64,000 nt of DNA from Lineus longissimus (lineage: Eukaryota > Nemertea > Pilidiophora > Heteronemertea > Lineidae), in NCBI RefSeq assembly GCF_910592395.1, contig NC_088318.1, forward strand, positions 10,664,349 through 10,728,348, in the 5' to 3' direction. The position numbers and the translations under genes are program-made. Positions 44,993 through 57,980 of this stretch are shown piece after piece. Position 1 is the stretch's first letter, and each line of letters begins with the position of its first letter. The notes beneath the pieces are model-generated. The model was not told where the DNA came from, searched no databases, and saw nothing but the letters and a program-made list of their open reading frames with translations.

Positions 44993-47900
44993 ATGCATTT
45001 CTCTCATTCAGGATGTTACCATTCTGTGTTGAAAATGGGGATGAACCAGGTTTATACCTACATTTATGAACATTGTGTGAAACACTCGATGACAAGGGTG
45101 ATTGATGGTAAGTAACACTAATACACTTCAATTGAATTGCAGTATCGTATTTTGGAATTGCCAGATGATCAAATGGTGAAAAATATGACAAAGACTAAAG
45201 AGTGGCATAACTAAAAATGTCTTCTCATTGTTTCTATATTTCTGATTTCTCCCTCATTTCAGAATTACACAAGAAAAGTAATTGTTCGTCTTTCCTCGCC
45301 AAAGTCTCCGAACCGTCTCTACTCATCGCCAGCATCCACTCCATCATAGTGAATGCCTCTCTCGACCATGACACGATTAAGCTACTTCTGGACAGTGTGG
45401 AATTGCTGGGCCAACAATTTGGGGAACAATGTGCAGAGGAATTTTCGCCAAAGAAGTTCCTGAATCTTATTCACTACATCAAGGCTCTGGTAAGTTTCTA
45501 CACTTTAATTGTTTGATAAAATTTTAACTACCGCGGCAAGTTCATTATTGACCTAACTGGAAATATTAAAATAATAACGCAGTACAACTACAATTTAAAA
45601 TACAATATTCTTGAGTAATTAGGCAATATTATGCTACCAAATGTTCTTGGCCAATAGCGTAACTCGATTCACATCATGTGATTTCAAGTCATCACATCGT
45701 ATCGGATCCAAAAAAGCAATAACGGATCCAAAAAAACGGATCCTAAAAGGTTTTTTTGTATATTTCATTAAAAACAAATTGTTTCATTATTTTCCTTTGG
45801 ATTGATTTCTTTGCCAAGACATTTGGTTGCATAATATAGCAAATAGTGGATGTTTAAGGTCGTCCAATATGGAATTTTGCTGGACTCAGAAATGTCATGG
45901 CGGACTCGCAAAGCCTCGTCCGCCATGACATTTCTTCGTCCATCAAAATTCCATATCGGACTCCCAAACATCCACTATTTGTATAATGATGTCCAATTGA
46001 TACTTGTTGAACAAAATGATATGCTGTAAAATCATTTTTTTGTTCAGTGCGGATCTATTATCCTGTTTCCTAGCTTAGCGTATATAATGCATTGATTTCA
46101 CCTGCAACTGGATTTCACATTGAATGCTGCTGAGAGTTGTATGATGCAATGGAAAATATGGTCAGACATCAATTATCTTTGACTTTGTCTGTTCTCATCT
46201 ACCAATCAATCAGTTGTCGAATACCGTCGTTTAACCACTTAATCACTGGACATTCCTCAACATTATTCGCTGGAATACAACATTCTAAAGCGTCACGCAT
46301 GGGAAAGGTGTAAAGCCATGCTTATTATCATGGATCGTAGTTCATTGTGTCATGACGACATCAGTCCAATATTTCTGTCAACCGGAGCATGCGTCATCGC
46401 ACATCGGACAAAATTTTGGTCTACAACAGTGAAGTGGTTAAAAGCATTTTAACTAACACCAAAAAAAATTACTTATGTAGCTTCCACCTCCACCCATTTG
46501 TATTTGTAAATGAACATTCACCTTCCTAGTATTTTGGGCCATTTTTTGTTGAAAAAACTGAACCGAGCATAACATGGCAGCCATTACTATTGTATAGATG
46601 TCTGCATTGCTCAAGACTACTTTCCAAGTGGTTATGAGTAATGCTATGGATAGCAGACGACAATGGAGTTGCCATGGTGACAGACCGCTGTCTGGCAGTT
46701 TGCACGTGTTGGGTCAACTGAATAGGCCCACTGAGTAGCGGGATGCGCAATGAACGAGTTAATCCATAATTGCTAACACCTATGTCCTTTTTTCAGCTGG
46801 TCACAAATATCATTCTCGATGAAGAGATCGCTGTGGATGAAAAAGTCGATGAGTTGAACAAGTATTTCCCGGCAGATGATGATTCTCCTCAATCTCCAGC
46901 TATCGTAAGTAGTGACATTACTCATTAGATCCAAGATTTTGTCTCTTCCAGTAGTTGTACATGCCAAACGGAGTGATCCCTTGGCCAGGCACCATACTGA
47001 TCAAGACTACTGTATCCACCACCAATTAAAATCGAATGCTGTAGAGTAGGATGAACATGAAGTGCTTCTTGTGCTTTGCAGGGCTTATTGTCTCCATCCT
47101 CTCAACCGATTCTTCTCAGAATTACAGTAACCCACAGCCATCATTGCCGTTTGGCCAAAATTGAATAAAATGTGTAGAAATTCCCACGAAATGATCCTTT
47201 GCTCCTGAGGCAGAGAGGTGGCCTTGGCTGGTGGCCCAAAGTCTTTACTCATATTCCGTATATTGTTGGTGGCTGGTCTTATACAAAATCTACTTTTCTT
47301 TCAGTCACCCTTTGACCTAAATAGAGTCAACTACAAGCGCACACAGTTCCGTTGCTACTGCCTTTTCTTCCTTGCCAGCAATAAAGAACCCAACAACTTC
47401 CTAACCCCAGGCCAGCATCAACGAATGAAGGGAAAAGTCATACAGCCTGCTAAATATTTGATTGAGACCGTAAGGGGGAGACTCCCTGAAACATTTATTG
47501 AAAAGGTATGTCGATTATATAACAAAAAGTGTGATGTGGGTGGCATAATTATGTGAAGCAAGTCTGGCAAAAGCAGACGCTTAGGATCAAAAACAGACAT
47601 TGAGTTATTTGCATGAGTTGATTGTACACAAAATTGCCTGTAGTCTGGCCCAAATTATATAGTCTGTTTGCAGTAACCCTACCCAACCTTTTCAAAATTC
47701 GAGGATAAAAATATATGTGTCTGGACTATTTCCGGCTTAAACTTATGTCTGACCATTTTGCCTGTCAGTGTCACATAGTTTCAACAAGATAATGAATTCC
47801 GATAGCCCACCCGGTCACGTCCACGTTTTATGGATAATTGGTCGTTAAATAATTTGCAACACTGGGGTTGGCAGGTGGCAGATTTTTGTGACATATAAAA

Positions 47901-50900
47901 AGTTCAGCTGTTCGAAGGCCATGAAAATGTTAGAGTCGGCCCAATTACAGCTGGATCGGTCAGGTTACGGCAAAAATACAATAAATTAGGGCCAGCCTTA
48001 TGATTGAATATTAATACCGTCCAATATTTTCAGTTTTGCAAGAAACCACCATCAGCAAGGCGAGAAATGACTTTTCCGAACCCAGTTGTCAGAGAGTTAC
48101 TCTTTGAAATGTTTGGAGCGTTAACTCAACCAACTGAAGATGATGTTTTAGTCATAATTAACCAGATGTCGAAGTATATCCTGTTTGATCCTGTGGATAT
48201 TTTATCTTCTCAAGAAAGGTGAGACTGAGTGTCCAAAGCTTCGAATGATAAAATAATTGCTTGGTCGCAGGGGGGTCACTTGGCAGAATTATGTTTTGAA
48301 ATTACCCATATTTCACTCCATTCCATCCAGACCTTGTTCATCATTCTAGATTGGAAAAAGATGTTTCAATGACAGGAATTCATTATGATTTGTCTAGATC
48401 TATGCTGATTTTTAGAATTTCTTGTAAGAAAACAGAAGTTTTTTCGAGCGAAATTCCTCCCCCGGAAAACCCAACTCCGGGCCTCTAGCCTTAGGCACCT
48501 GGATTATGCCCCCTGAGACAAGACCACAATTGATTTTTTAAGCCTTTTAGCAGTTAAATTGTCAATGTTTGACCGCGACGCATCAAAGAACGCGTCAAGT
48601 AGTGAAACTGAAATTCGGATATGATATACGGGTTAGTCTTGCGAGTAACTGGTGCGATGGAAATTGGTGATTGACCACGGAAATTTTTTTATAATCGACA
48701 AATTAGACAGACTTTGATATTTCCACTGTTTTCAGCCAACTGGCAGAAAAAACTCAAAACACGCCCCCTATTACCCAATTCGCAAAATTCGAAATTAATT
48801 TTTTCATCAAATAATTTCTTTATATCTGTAGACTTGCCACAGCAAATATTTTTTCAATACCTCTCCAAATATGTACTTGAGAGTAAAAAACATGCACTCG
48901 TCTAATTGATAGGCCTCGACCCTCCAACCTATGAATATTCATTAGTGGTCTTGTCTCCCCTCACACAATTTCCTGGCAGGAACCCTGTTGGTTTAGTCAG
49001 ATTTCCTGAGGCCTGGCATGACTCAGACTGGTATTATGACGAAATCAGTGGCCACTTGGGATGCCATGAAAGCATTTGCTCTCATCAGTAATGTGTGGCT
49101 TCTCATGCTAACACACAACTTGAAAAAATACATCTAAATTGTTGATAGTCCTTGTATATTGAATTCCTTTTGAAACTTTACATGTCTTAATGGGGAACAT
49201 AATGCAAATAAAACTGGTGTTAATCTTAAATTGTACTGTGATATTTCAGTTTGGATACGATGTATGATACAAATCCATCTGATGACAACTGGAATTCCCC
49301 AAAGAGGCAGCACGTACGACCCGGAGTCTTTCCAAACGCTTCATCTCGATCTCGAGCAGCTTGTCCAGACGATGGAAAAGTATACGCAAAAAAACGCACA
49401 AAGAAATTGATCATTCCAGATGGGAATTGTCTTCTATCGCGGACAACCCCACGAAATATTGGAAGTCCTCGTAAAAGACTCTCACCGCCTATTGTCAATG
49501 GTTGGTGGAAGGATACAAACTATTTGTCAAAAGTTAGATACCGTCGTTCGAATGGCTTCCCGAAAGAATCCCCTGATGCTCAAGTTGTTCTCAACTACAC
49601 CAATGTGAAACCTGGACAGAGGGTGAAAGTGCCAAGCCCCCTTTTTAAAAATGTAGTAGTCAAAGTCGCTGATAAGTCCAACAAGAAAGTTTCTAGCTCG
49701 AAGTCATCTGCTTCTCTCGGAAAAGAATCTGGGAAAAGACTGCAGACCAGCCCATCAATAAAACTTGGAGCCAGAAAGAGACCACTTGAAGCTGAGGGGA
49801 AAGACTTGAAGAAGACATCTCGACCCTGGAAAGTCACAGGTTTAAACGGATCATTCTGGAACGTCAGCTCGCACAAGAGAAAAAGAAAATTGAGCCAGCA
49901 GCATATCAGGCTGTCGTCTCGTTTGTCGGGAAATAAGACATCGGTCAGAGATTCTGGTGGTAGGTTAAGTTTGCATTCGAAAGCTTCGACGGGTTCTTCT
50001 ACCAACGGTTTTCATGTGGACTCGAGAAACAGTGCTAAGAACTCGCTTGTGAAGAATGGTGTTATCAGAAAAGAAGGCTCTTCAGTAGAACATTTGCGCG
50101 GTCCAAAAAATTCATGCCATAAAGTTGACATGAACTTGAAGAACAAAAGAACTCCAATAAACCGCGCGCAAACTACCAGGATGTCGTCTTGTACTTCTCC
50201 GAAGGAAGCGCTGGTCAGAGATACACTGGGTATATTTGCTAGTCCTCATTCGAAAGCCATAACAAGTTCTGACAAAAGGTCTCGTGTGAACTCAATAAAC
50301 AGTGCTAAAAACTCGCCTGTGAGAAATGGTTGGATAAGAAAAGAAAGCTCTGCAATAGAAGATTTCCACAGTCCCAGAAATTCTTTCAATAAAGTTGAGA
50401 TGAACTTGAAGACAACAAGAACTCCAATAGACTACTCCCAAGCTTCCAAAAGGCTCTGTAGTCAAGTTGGAGTGGAGAACAGGAAATCTGTGTTGGACTC
50501 ATCGCCAACTAGCAGAAGTTCTTTGGGTAAAGTTGGTGGTCAGACAAGTGCCATAGATTCATTGCAAGTTGTGAAGAGTATTTGCAGTAGATTGGACACA
50601 ACAAGAAGGAAAACGGATGAGGCCTTGCAGGCTGTAGGTACATCTTGCGGCCGAGATGAGATAAGAGCCACGGCATCTGAATCGTCTCAAGCTACCAAGA
50701 TTTCTAGCAACAAAAATGAGACGAGGAGGAAAATCTCATCAGAATCTTTGCAGCATGTCGAATCTTCTTTCAACAAAGATGAGTGGAAAACATCTGAGCT
50801 CTTGCAAGCTAATGAGGTCTCTTGTAGCAGAGTTATTTCACAAAGGAAAAATACGTTGGAGACCTTGCATAGGGCTTCTGGTAGTTATAGTGAGACGCGG

Positions 50901-53337
50901 AAAAGAAGAGTGACATTAGATTCTTTGCATACTGCCAAGACCTCTTGCAATATGAATAAGTTTCAGGCAAAGAAAAGGAGGACTACATTAGACTCTTTAC
51001 ATTCTGCCAAGACTTCTTGTTACAGTGTTGACACAAAGAAACGAAATTTTTGTGAGTTTAAAAATGATGGACCTACCACTTTGGGTGGCAACTTGTTCTT
51101 GTCTCCTAATGGTAAGGTCGACATGCACTCGTGGTGTGACCCTCCTGGTTTGTTTTCCACCTCTGATACGACCAACTCTTCAGGTGGTAACTTTCTCCTG
51201 TCTCGTTATGGTAAGGTGGACACGCAGTCCCGATTTGATTCTGACTGGGTTGACTCCTCAATCATGTCGCCAGAAGATGCATTTCAACATAAGCCTAGCG
51301 CTAGACTTTGTGTGAAAACTTTGTTCAGTTACAAGGAGCCGGATTTAGATTTAACAGCAGATGACGAAGCACATACAGACATTTCTGACACAAGTTCTGA
51401 AGCTACCATTCTGAAAAAGATGGGCGATGTTGAGACTCGATCATTGAAATCTGATAGTCGTTTGGTTTCTTCTTGTGGCCGTGAAATTGAGAGCTCTACT
51501 TCTGTTGTCAAATCTGGACACGGATGTAATGGGACCACAACAAATGAGACAGAGGGCATCGCAGTTACAAGAATAGCTAATACAACTAGTCCATTCTCAA
51601 GTACTCCTGAAACCCGTCCTGATGATGAGGAATTGCTGGTACACACCTGCAGCAACAGCCAGAGGCAGCAGACGCAAACTTCTCAGGATAAATTGGTTGA
51701 CATCGGAACTAGATACAAAAATATACGACGTGCTAATTGCCCTCGGCGTAGGAAAAGAAAATCGCCTCCAACTGGGGTCCGAATAAAGACATTAATTGCT
51801 CAGAGGGATTCTTCAGATTTTTATAAAATCCTGAAGAAATCGTACAGAAAATCATATCGGCGGACTTGTCAAAAGAAAAGTCAGTCCCCAGGTTCATATA
51901 AATCAGATGAGTCTGTTGATCTTGATACGTCAACTGATTTCAGTGATTTTTCCGACAGCGAACTGAAACTGTCTGGGAATGTGTTGCTCAGCAATTCTCA
52001 ATCTACAGAAGTAGAGAAGATGGCTTTGATGGGGCAGTCGGGTTCAGAGGAGCTTGATTACTTATCCAATTGTCGAAGATCTCCTGCTCCTAGAAACATG
52101 GCCAAACGTGATGTTTGGAAAGACAGAACTACCAACTGTGGGGTAAACCCAGAGTGTGCTTTGGTGTGTGATTGTGAAGGCGTCCAAGACGTAGAAGTGA
52201 CGGAATGTGATTCTGGAAGCACTCGGGAAGTGCCATCTTTCAGAAAGGTTCAAGTGACCGATAATGGCCGCAGTTGGCCTACTCCTGACTTGAACAAGCC
52301 TCGTACTCGAACTCATTCTGAACGTAGGAAAACGATGTACCTCAGGTCCTCGAAAGATCCTGAGCAGCCACAACGATATGTTGAAATGGGGGAGTGGTTG
52401 ATAGACTCAAAGTTTAGAAAGTATCATGCGTCATCGCGGGATCACCTAAGTGCTAATGGCCAGCATCGATTGACGAAATCATTACCCCATAGAAGAAGTC
52501 AACGGATGATTGGTTCTGCATCGACTGTAAGTATACAGTGTTCCACTTTTATGTAGCTCCTATATCTATGTTTGTTTTTACATTCAGTTTTAGTCTAGAG
52601 CGCTGCACCAACGAGTAATTTTTCTCACTGCAACCTGCGATTGTGGCTGCAATGTGCAACAAGATCTCCTGTCTGCCGGTACATCTTGTATTAGCTGGGT
52701 TTTACAATGATCACAGGTCGCTGCGATCACCCTTTCTTGTCAAGACACCTGCGATAAACGCACCAAAAAAAGCAATTTTTTGTTGCACGTGATAATAATC
52801 CTAGTCGCAGCAGTTTAATTCGCTCATTTTGCCTCTTTTGATCGTGACTATTGTAACATCTGTGTGGTCATTGATGGTGCTTGATTACCACGCAATTGCG
52901 ACGATAAATGGAAACGACGTTGCATCTTAATAGCGGGCTGACTTGAACTCAGCATGTACTCACGTGGTGGGAAAGGTCTTTCGCGTACTGAAAATAACGA
53001 ATAATGCGTTGTTCTACTATCTAAGAGCTGAAACAAATTGGAAAAGCTTCAAACACGTTGAGAAAAATAGTTTCCTGATGAACCAGAAGAAGAAAAAAAC
53101 ATACTGCAGTAAAAAGCTGACTATTACTGTAAAAATGCATTCGCATTGCACCTGGCTTTTTTCATGGTTGTTTGTTGTAATTCTTTTTGTGTTCATTTTC
53201 AGGGGTCCTCGACGGCTGTTCCACATCTTGGCCGCTTCCTAAAAGCGCCGTTCATCAAGCCATGTATCCTGAAGATAAATCGCATGAATGTGCCGCACCT
53301 AAACAAGAAAGATGGGTCAATCAAGGACAAGAAATAG
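44993..53337 (+). CDS. Unrecognised ~1.4-thousand-codon protein: helical domain plus repeat-rich tail, 7 exons
   Basis: Exons: 44993 or 45012-45107, 45263-45489, 46797-46904, 47305-47505, 48034-48218, 49250-52526, 53203-53337 (TAG). All phases agree; from ATG 44993 the frame gives 1415 codons. If 45012 is a true acceptor the start lies further upstream. Residues 1-270 are helix-rich and conserved-looking (LLLDSVELLGQQFGEQ, FLNLIHYIKAL, NPVVRELLFEMFGAL). The rest is Ser/Lys/Arg-rich, probably disordered, with basic clusters such as SHKRKRK and PRRRKRKS that suggest a nuclear protein. The last 45 residues are again ordered-looking (LGRFLKAPFIKPCILK, then a lysine-rich end). I do not recognise the family and propose no function. 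Confidence 0.78.
45840..45981. mobile_element. 142-bp hairpin MITE in an intron
   Basis: CAAATAGTGGATGTTT at 45840 pairs with AAACATCCACTATTTG ending at 45981. Pairing continues inward through TGGAATTTTG and AAATGTCATGGCGGAC, leaving a loop of about 12 bases. It would form a near-complete hairpin. Confidence 0.85.
49250..52526 (+). CDS. 3.28-kb repeat-rich exon of the unrecognised gene
   Basis: One exon of 1092 codons with no in-frame stop, entered in phase 2 after TTTCAG and left in phase 0 at GTAAGT. It holds three layers of internal protein repeats. First, a 90-residue block repeated once (NSAKNS at 50028 and 50298, then VRNGWIRKE-type and MNLK-x-x-RTPI segments). Second, about seven units of 25-30 residues ending TLDSLHxAKTSC (50530-51030). 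Third, a 33-residue pair GGNLFLSPNGKVD / GGNFLLSRYGKVD (51085 and 51183). The open frame over this length and codon-sized repeat spacing support real coding. Confidence 0.85.
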
Positions 53338-54091
53338 GTAAATGGTTAACCAAGATTGAGAAATTAATCCAGAAGTGTAACATGAAAAGGAGGGTATAGG
53401 CCTACAAATAGCCTTCATATTTTTTCAATGAAAATGGCTCCTGTGCTGTAGAGTTGGTAATGTTGTTGATTTGGTCCAGTTCAGGTTGATCCAATAATTA
53501 AATGATTTAACAGGGAAGTCACTTTAGCCAGAGCTCAACTTTGACATTGTGAATTTTATGTAAGATGTATTCTAGTCAATACACAGTTGGGGCACGAGTC
53601 CCAGGCAAGTGAACAAGAGTTCTTTTGAAATGTCTTAGCTGGTGTTGATATTTTTGATGGATCAGCTTGAGGTTGTTTAAAGTTTTTTAGGAAATCAAGC
53701 TGCACAACTGATGATTTTTCGTCATGCTGGACATGGACACTATTTTAGTTTATTTAAATTGTTTATTTAAATCATTTGAACGAGAGAAAGGATAAATTAT
53801 GCAGAGAAATGTTGCACCACAATAATAAATTCGAAAATCATTGCTAAATTTAAAAGCTTTGTCTGTAAAACTGAGCTTCATGAATACAATGGTGGTGAAA
53901 TGATTGGGTTTTGAGCAAGAAAGACACTGCTTTAACACCCCCTTGTAATTTTCTCTCGAATTGAAATGTTTTATTCTTTGCCCTGTTTTAAGTTTTTATG
54001 ACAAAGATTTTAAAATGGCTGTTTTTCGTCTTGTAGAAGAACGCTGTTCTGTGTAAGGTACTAAATTGAAATTGAAGTATGCAATTCATGG
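53338..54091. other. 3' flank of the unrecognised gene
   Basis: No gene supported; no strong poly(A) hexamer close to the stop was identified. AT-rich with scattered short ORFs of no recognisable content. Confidence 0.45.
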
Positions 54092-54289
54092 TTAAAGGGC
54101 CTACGCCGTTAGTTAAATATTTTGAATTTGTAATTGAATTTTAAAATGTCCAGTTGTGAAAATACATACTAAACATAAATTTCAACATTGCCGTTGTGTA
54201 GACTAATATACAAATACTAAATACAAAGTTTAACCAAATTTGTTTTCACAATGATTTCTATTTAACTTACGAACGGCATACCCCTTTAA
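54092..54289 (-). mobile_element. TTAA MITE family, copy 3 (inverted)
   Basis: About 198 bp, TTAA at both ends, starting TTAAAGGGCCTACGCCGTT and ending GAACGGCATACCCCTTTAA. It is the reverse complement of the copies at 32317 and 35295 with an internal deletion. Confidence 0.85.
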
Positions 54290-54374
54290 CCGATTGAATT
54301 AGATATTCAACAATTATGAGGTTGTATTGTTTGTTAGTGTTAAACTGCTTTGAATGCTTTGCTTCATGTACTGT

Positions 54375-54565
54375 TTTCGGCTCACCTCTGGGGAGCTTAT
54401 ACGACGTCGTGGCGTCCGTCGTCGTCGGTTAGCGGAGCACGTTTCATCACCGCTAGGGCTAGATGTCTAAAACTTGGTGTGATGGTAGCTTTGGGCAAGA
54501 TGCCCAGACTTGTTTTTCTTTTTCGCGACATGACCTACTTTCTGGCCTCCAGGCGGCCATAAGCT
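54375..54565 (+). repeat. Dispersed repeat related to 27785
   Basis: CGGCTCACCTCTGGGGAGCT, GTCGTCGGTTAGCGGAGCAC and GGCCTCCAGGCGGCC mark a diverged copy of the 27785 repeat. Confidence 0.45.
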
Positions 54566-55359
54566 AATGGTTGTACATAGAGTGACCAAATTTTTGTCCT
54601 ATTACTCCTAAACTGTTTAACAGATGTCAGCCAATTTTCATGTGACATGTACACTCTTCAATAACCCTGAAATTCAGTCAACTTTATAACCAAAATGCTA
54701 TACTTAGATGGTACCGGTAATTTTCTTTTGTGCCATTGAGCCAAGAATAATAATATTATTCAATGGAATCAAGCCAGAAACTAGCCAGAAACCCCATATC
54801 CACTGGAAATGACATGCATTACATTACCCGAGGTGAGCACATGGTCCCTGGACCATTTCATTTATTTTAAAACAACTTGGAAAGTTTTGAAGCTACTGGT
54901 ATGTGACAAAGATAGAACATGAAAAGGCCTGCAAATAGATTTTTTATCCTAGCTTTTTCAGAATGAACTGTTTTCCCCTAAGTCTTCAAGTTAGTGGTGC
55001 CATGCCAACTCTTGGCTGCATCGATAAAGCAACACTGTTGTTCATTTTTCAGCTCTCAAACTACTAAAAGTGCCGACTTTTTCAAATGTGTGCTTTTCCT
55101 GAAAATTGTGATCGCCTTTCTTGATGTCCAATTCGTCAACTCTGTTGGTCATTCCCTGCATTTCTTCCAAATGGTTGTTCATATCAACACAGTGGTTTCC
55201 TCTTTAAAATCTCCGACTTCTTCTTTGAGATCAATAGGTTCTTTGTGTTCACAGTGGTACAAGCTCCTCCTGGTGTTCGGCTGCTTCTGTCTCGTTACAG
55301 TTCAACTTCACCAAACTCTTTTGTCTCGCTGTGCTCACTTAACATAATCATGTCATCCA

Positions 55360-55549
55360 CAACATTCAACGGGGAGTAACATTCAACGGGGCTAGCACAG
55401 GGCAAAACATTCAACGGGGCTAGCACAGGGTAAAACATTCAACGGGGAGTAACATATGAACGGGGCTAGCACAGGGTAAAACATTCAACGAGGATTAACA
55501 TTCAACTGGGATAGCACAGGGCACAACATTCAACGGGGCTAGCACAGTG
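55360..55549 (+). repeat. Minisatellite of AACATTCAACGGGG units
   Basis: About eight copies of AACATTCAACGGGGCTAGCA (some with GAGTAACATT in place of CTAGCACAGGG), period 14-27 bp. It ends exactly where the tandem retroelement-like array begins. Confidence 0.9.
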
Positions 55550-56148
55550 AAACCAACATAGTTTGGTTGAGCTTCAAACAGCTGGACAACAGGATTCTTC
55601 TATATGCTTCTTTATTGGATCAGTCTTGTTGTTCGTGGATTCTTGTGGACCTCGCCTACTCCGGTCTATTCTGATCTCTCTAGAACTAGGAATCAAGCTA
55701 GAATTTATATCATTTTGTGTTTTGTTTAAGGTAACTAATGACCAAAATAAGGAATTCAATTCAGAGAATTGATTGGGCGAATATGCCAAACATTCTGTCG
55801 TCACGGGGTTGTTTCTAAAAGAGACTAGCTTTAAGTCCTAGCAATCATCAACATTCTGTTTGTCATATGTATCGAACCACAACATACACCTACAACTTCT
55901 AGGAACTTGACCAGTGACACACGGGTAGAGCGAAGTCCAGCCGGAAGTTTGGCAAGACTTTGGTCACCCGTGTTGTTGTATCAACGTGATGTTGATGATC
56001 ACCATACGTAATACCAACATGGAATGCCTAATCCAGTTCCTTGTTATAGAATAACAAGCCTAGCAATGGTTCTAACTTAGGGCGAACAATGAAATTAATA
56101 AATGACAGTTTAACTAAATTAAATACAACCAAAATACCCTCGGTATCA
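55550..56148 (-). repeat. LTR-like block 1 (diverged)
   Basis: 599 bp, minus-strand TGATACC to GGTTTCA, with a minus-strand AATAAA (complement at 55611-55616). The adjoining complement of a polypurine tract, CTCCTCCCCCC, begins at 56146. It differs from blocks 2 and 3 by many substitutions and small indels. Confidence 0.5.
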
Positions 56149-56923
56149 CTCCTCCCCCCTACGAATAATTTCAACTCCAGTTGAAAATAACGATCTGGAA
56201 TTACGACTAGATCAAGCTAGAGTCCAATCCAGTTAGAACTTTTCCACATAAAAAATAAAATAGAAATCTAATTATGGGGACAACCAACTTCTCCTTATAA
56301 ATGACCTTAAAATCATTACAATAAACTGCTCAGCATGATGTCAACAGTGGTTCTGGCAACTGCTAAACCTGCTTGGAAAAGTACACCTAGACCATAACTG
56401 ATAAGTTCTGTTACTTCACAGAAAACCACTGCTTAACACTCAACTTAAAAAAAGAACCAAGCTTTAGCATCAGAATACCACAACGAATAGTTGACCTCTT
56501 CTGAGTTCACCATCATACATTTCTCAGAATGTATCTAAAATATCAAAATGTTGCAACTCCAAACATGCATAGGCAGATATACACAATATATGTTCAAAAT
56601 AAGACACTCAATATTTATACCGATATTAACGTACCAATCACACTACACTCCCTCCCCCCAAAAAACCATTGACAACACCCTAAGTGTTGAATGAATGGTC
56701 ATCATAGTAGCGAATCAATTGAAAAGAATGTTCATAACTGCAAGAAAATTGTTCATATATTAGAAGATGAGACACAGGCGAGTTTGTTGAAAATAGTTCA
56801 TCAAGAAACATCAGCTCGTTGAAAATAGTTCATCAAGAAACATCAGTGTTCTATTATATCATATATAGATATCGTGCAGTAATCCGTTGCCCTGATGTTT
56901 TTCAAAACACCAGCTAACTTCTG

Positions 56924-57610
56924 GTGTCTAGCACTCCGTTTATACCTAACTGTGTACTGCCTGTTCATTGCAAAATATATACTGAAATCCGACACAGTCT
57001 GTTTTCCAATTATGAACTAAGGTGGCGGAACGAAATTAGTTCCATGCCTAAGCTGAGAACCTATACCACTTTCAAAACTGAACTTAAATCGGAGGCGTAT
57101 GTCCGGAAATCAATGAGTAGACTGAACAGGGCTAATATTGCTAAACTCAGAAACGGCACCTTTCCTATAAACATTGAAATGGGGCGATACCGGGGATTAC
57201 CCTTACCCCAAAGAACTTGTCTGATGTGTACTGGTGATAACGTCGAATAAGAGGAGCACTTTCTATTGGAATGTCCTGCATATGATGTTTGTAGAAGAGA
57301 ATTAAATGATAGTGCCGCTGTTGTAGTTCCTGGGTTTGCCGGCGGGGACGCGCGCGGGCAACTGGCGGTGCTGCTGAGCAATCAAGAGTTGGCTGGGGCA
57401 GTGGCTAAATACTGTGTATCATCACTGAAGATATGTAACGTAAAGCCTACACCCTAGTAAGCTTCGGCAGCACTGCCAGCCGCTGGCGCGGGCTCTCGCG
57501 GCAGCCCCCGAACGAAACGTACATATAGTATAGTGTCTTGTAAGCCAGATATGGCTGGCCATTATATATTATGGATGAGACTTAAATAAATAAATAATGA
57601 ATAAATAAAT
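56924..57610 (+). pseudogene. LINE 3' tail fragment, copy 1
   Basis: The frame from 56924 encodes the region C-terminal to a LINE reverse transcriptase: TYTTFKTELKSE, LRNGTFPINIEMGRYRGLPL, then C-L-M-C and, after one in-frame TAA at 57248, EEHFLLECPAYDVC. This is the C-x-x-C ... H-x-x-x-x-C zinc-knuckle-like tail seen in many invertebrate LINEs. A 3' end with AAATAAATAAATAATG units follows (57585-57610). The polymerase domain is absent. The orientation is opposite to the LTR-like blocks. Confidence 0.7.
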
Positions 57611-57980
57611 AATATATGACAATATTCGATAATCCAAAGGTGAAGATCCTTGGAGGCATCCTTCTACGTCGTGACTGCTAGGCTGACATCTGCCGCATGG
57701 CTGTTGTAACCTTAACGTTTTAATGGAACTTGAACGGACATCTGCTGCTTGGCGCATGAAACGTCTGCTGCTTGGCGGATAAACCGTATTTTAAAGATGT
57801 GGTAAAACCACCGTAATTGTCTTGGATGACATGACGAGTAACTGCCGTTCATGTCTTGGATGACATGACGTGTAACTGCCGTTTCATTCAGCGACTAGCG
57901 TATCCATAGATAAAACGTGAGAAAAGAGACAATGTTCATGACGATTGATAAGAGGCGACGGTAATTAACGTTCATACGGA

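Noticed and set aside
49251-49253. Translation start at the beginning of the 1101-codon ORF
   Set aside because: The codon is TTG directly after a splice acceptor, and the frame continues from the exon ending at 48218 in phase 2, so it is an internal exon, not a start.
54994-55347. 117-codon plus-strand ORF
   Set aside because: No recognisable domain. The other strand reads like a broken coiled-coil fragment with several stops, perhaps a retroelement relic, too weak to annotate.
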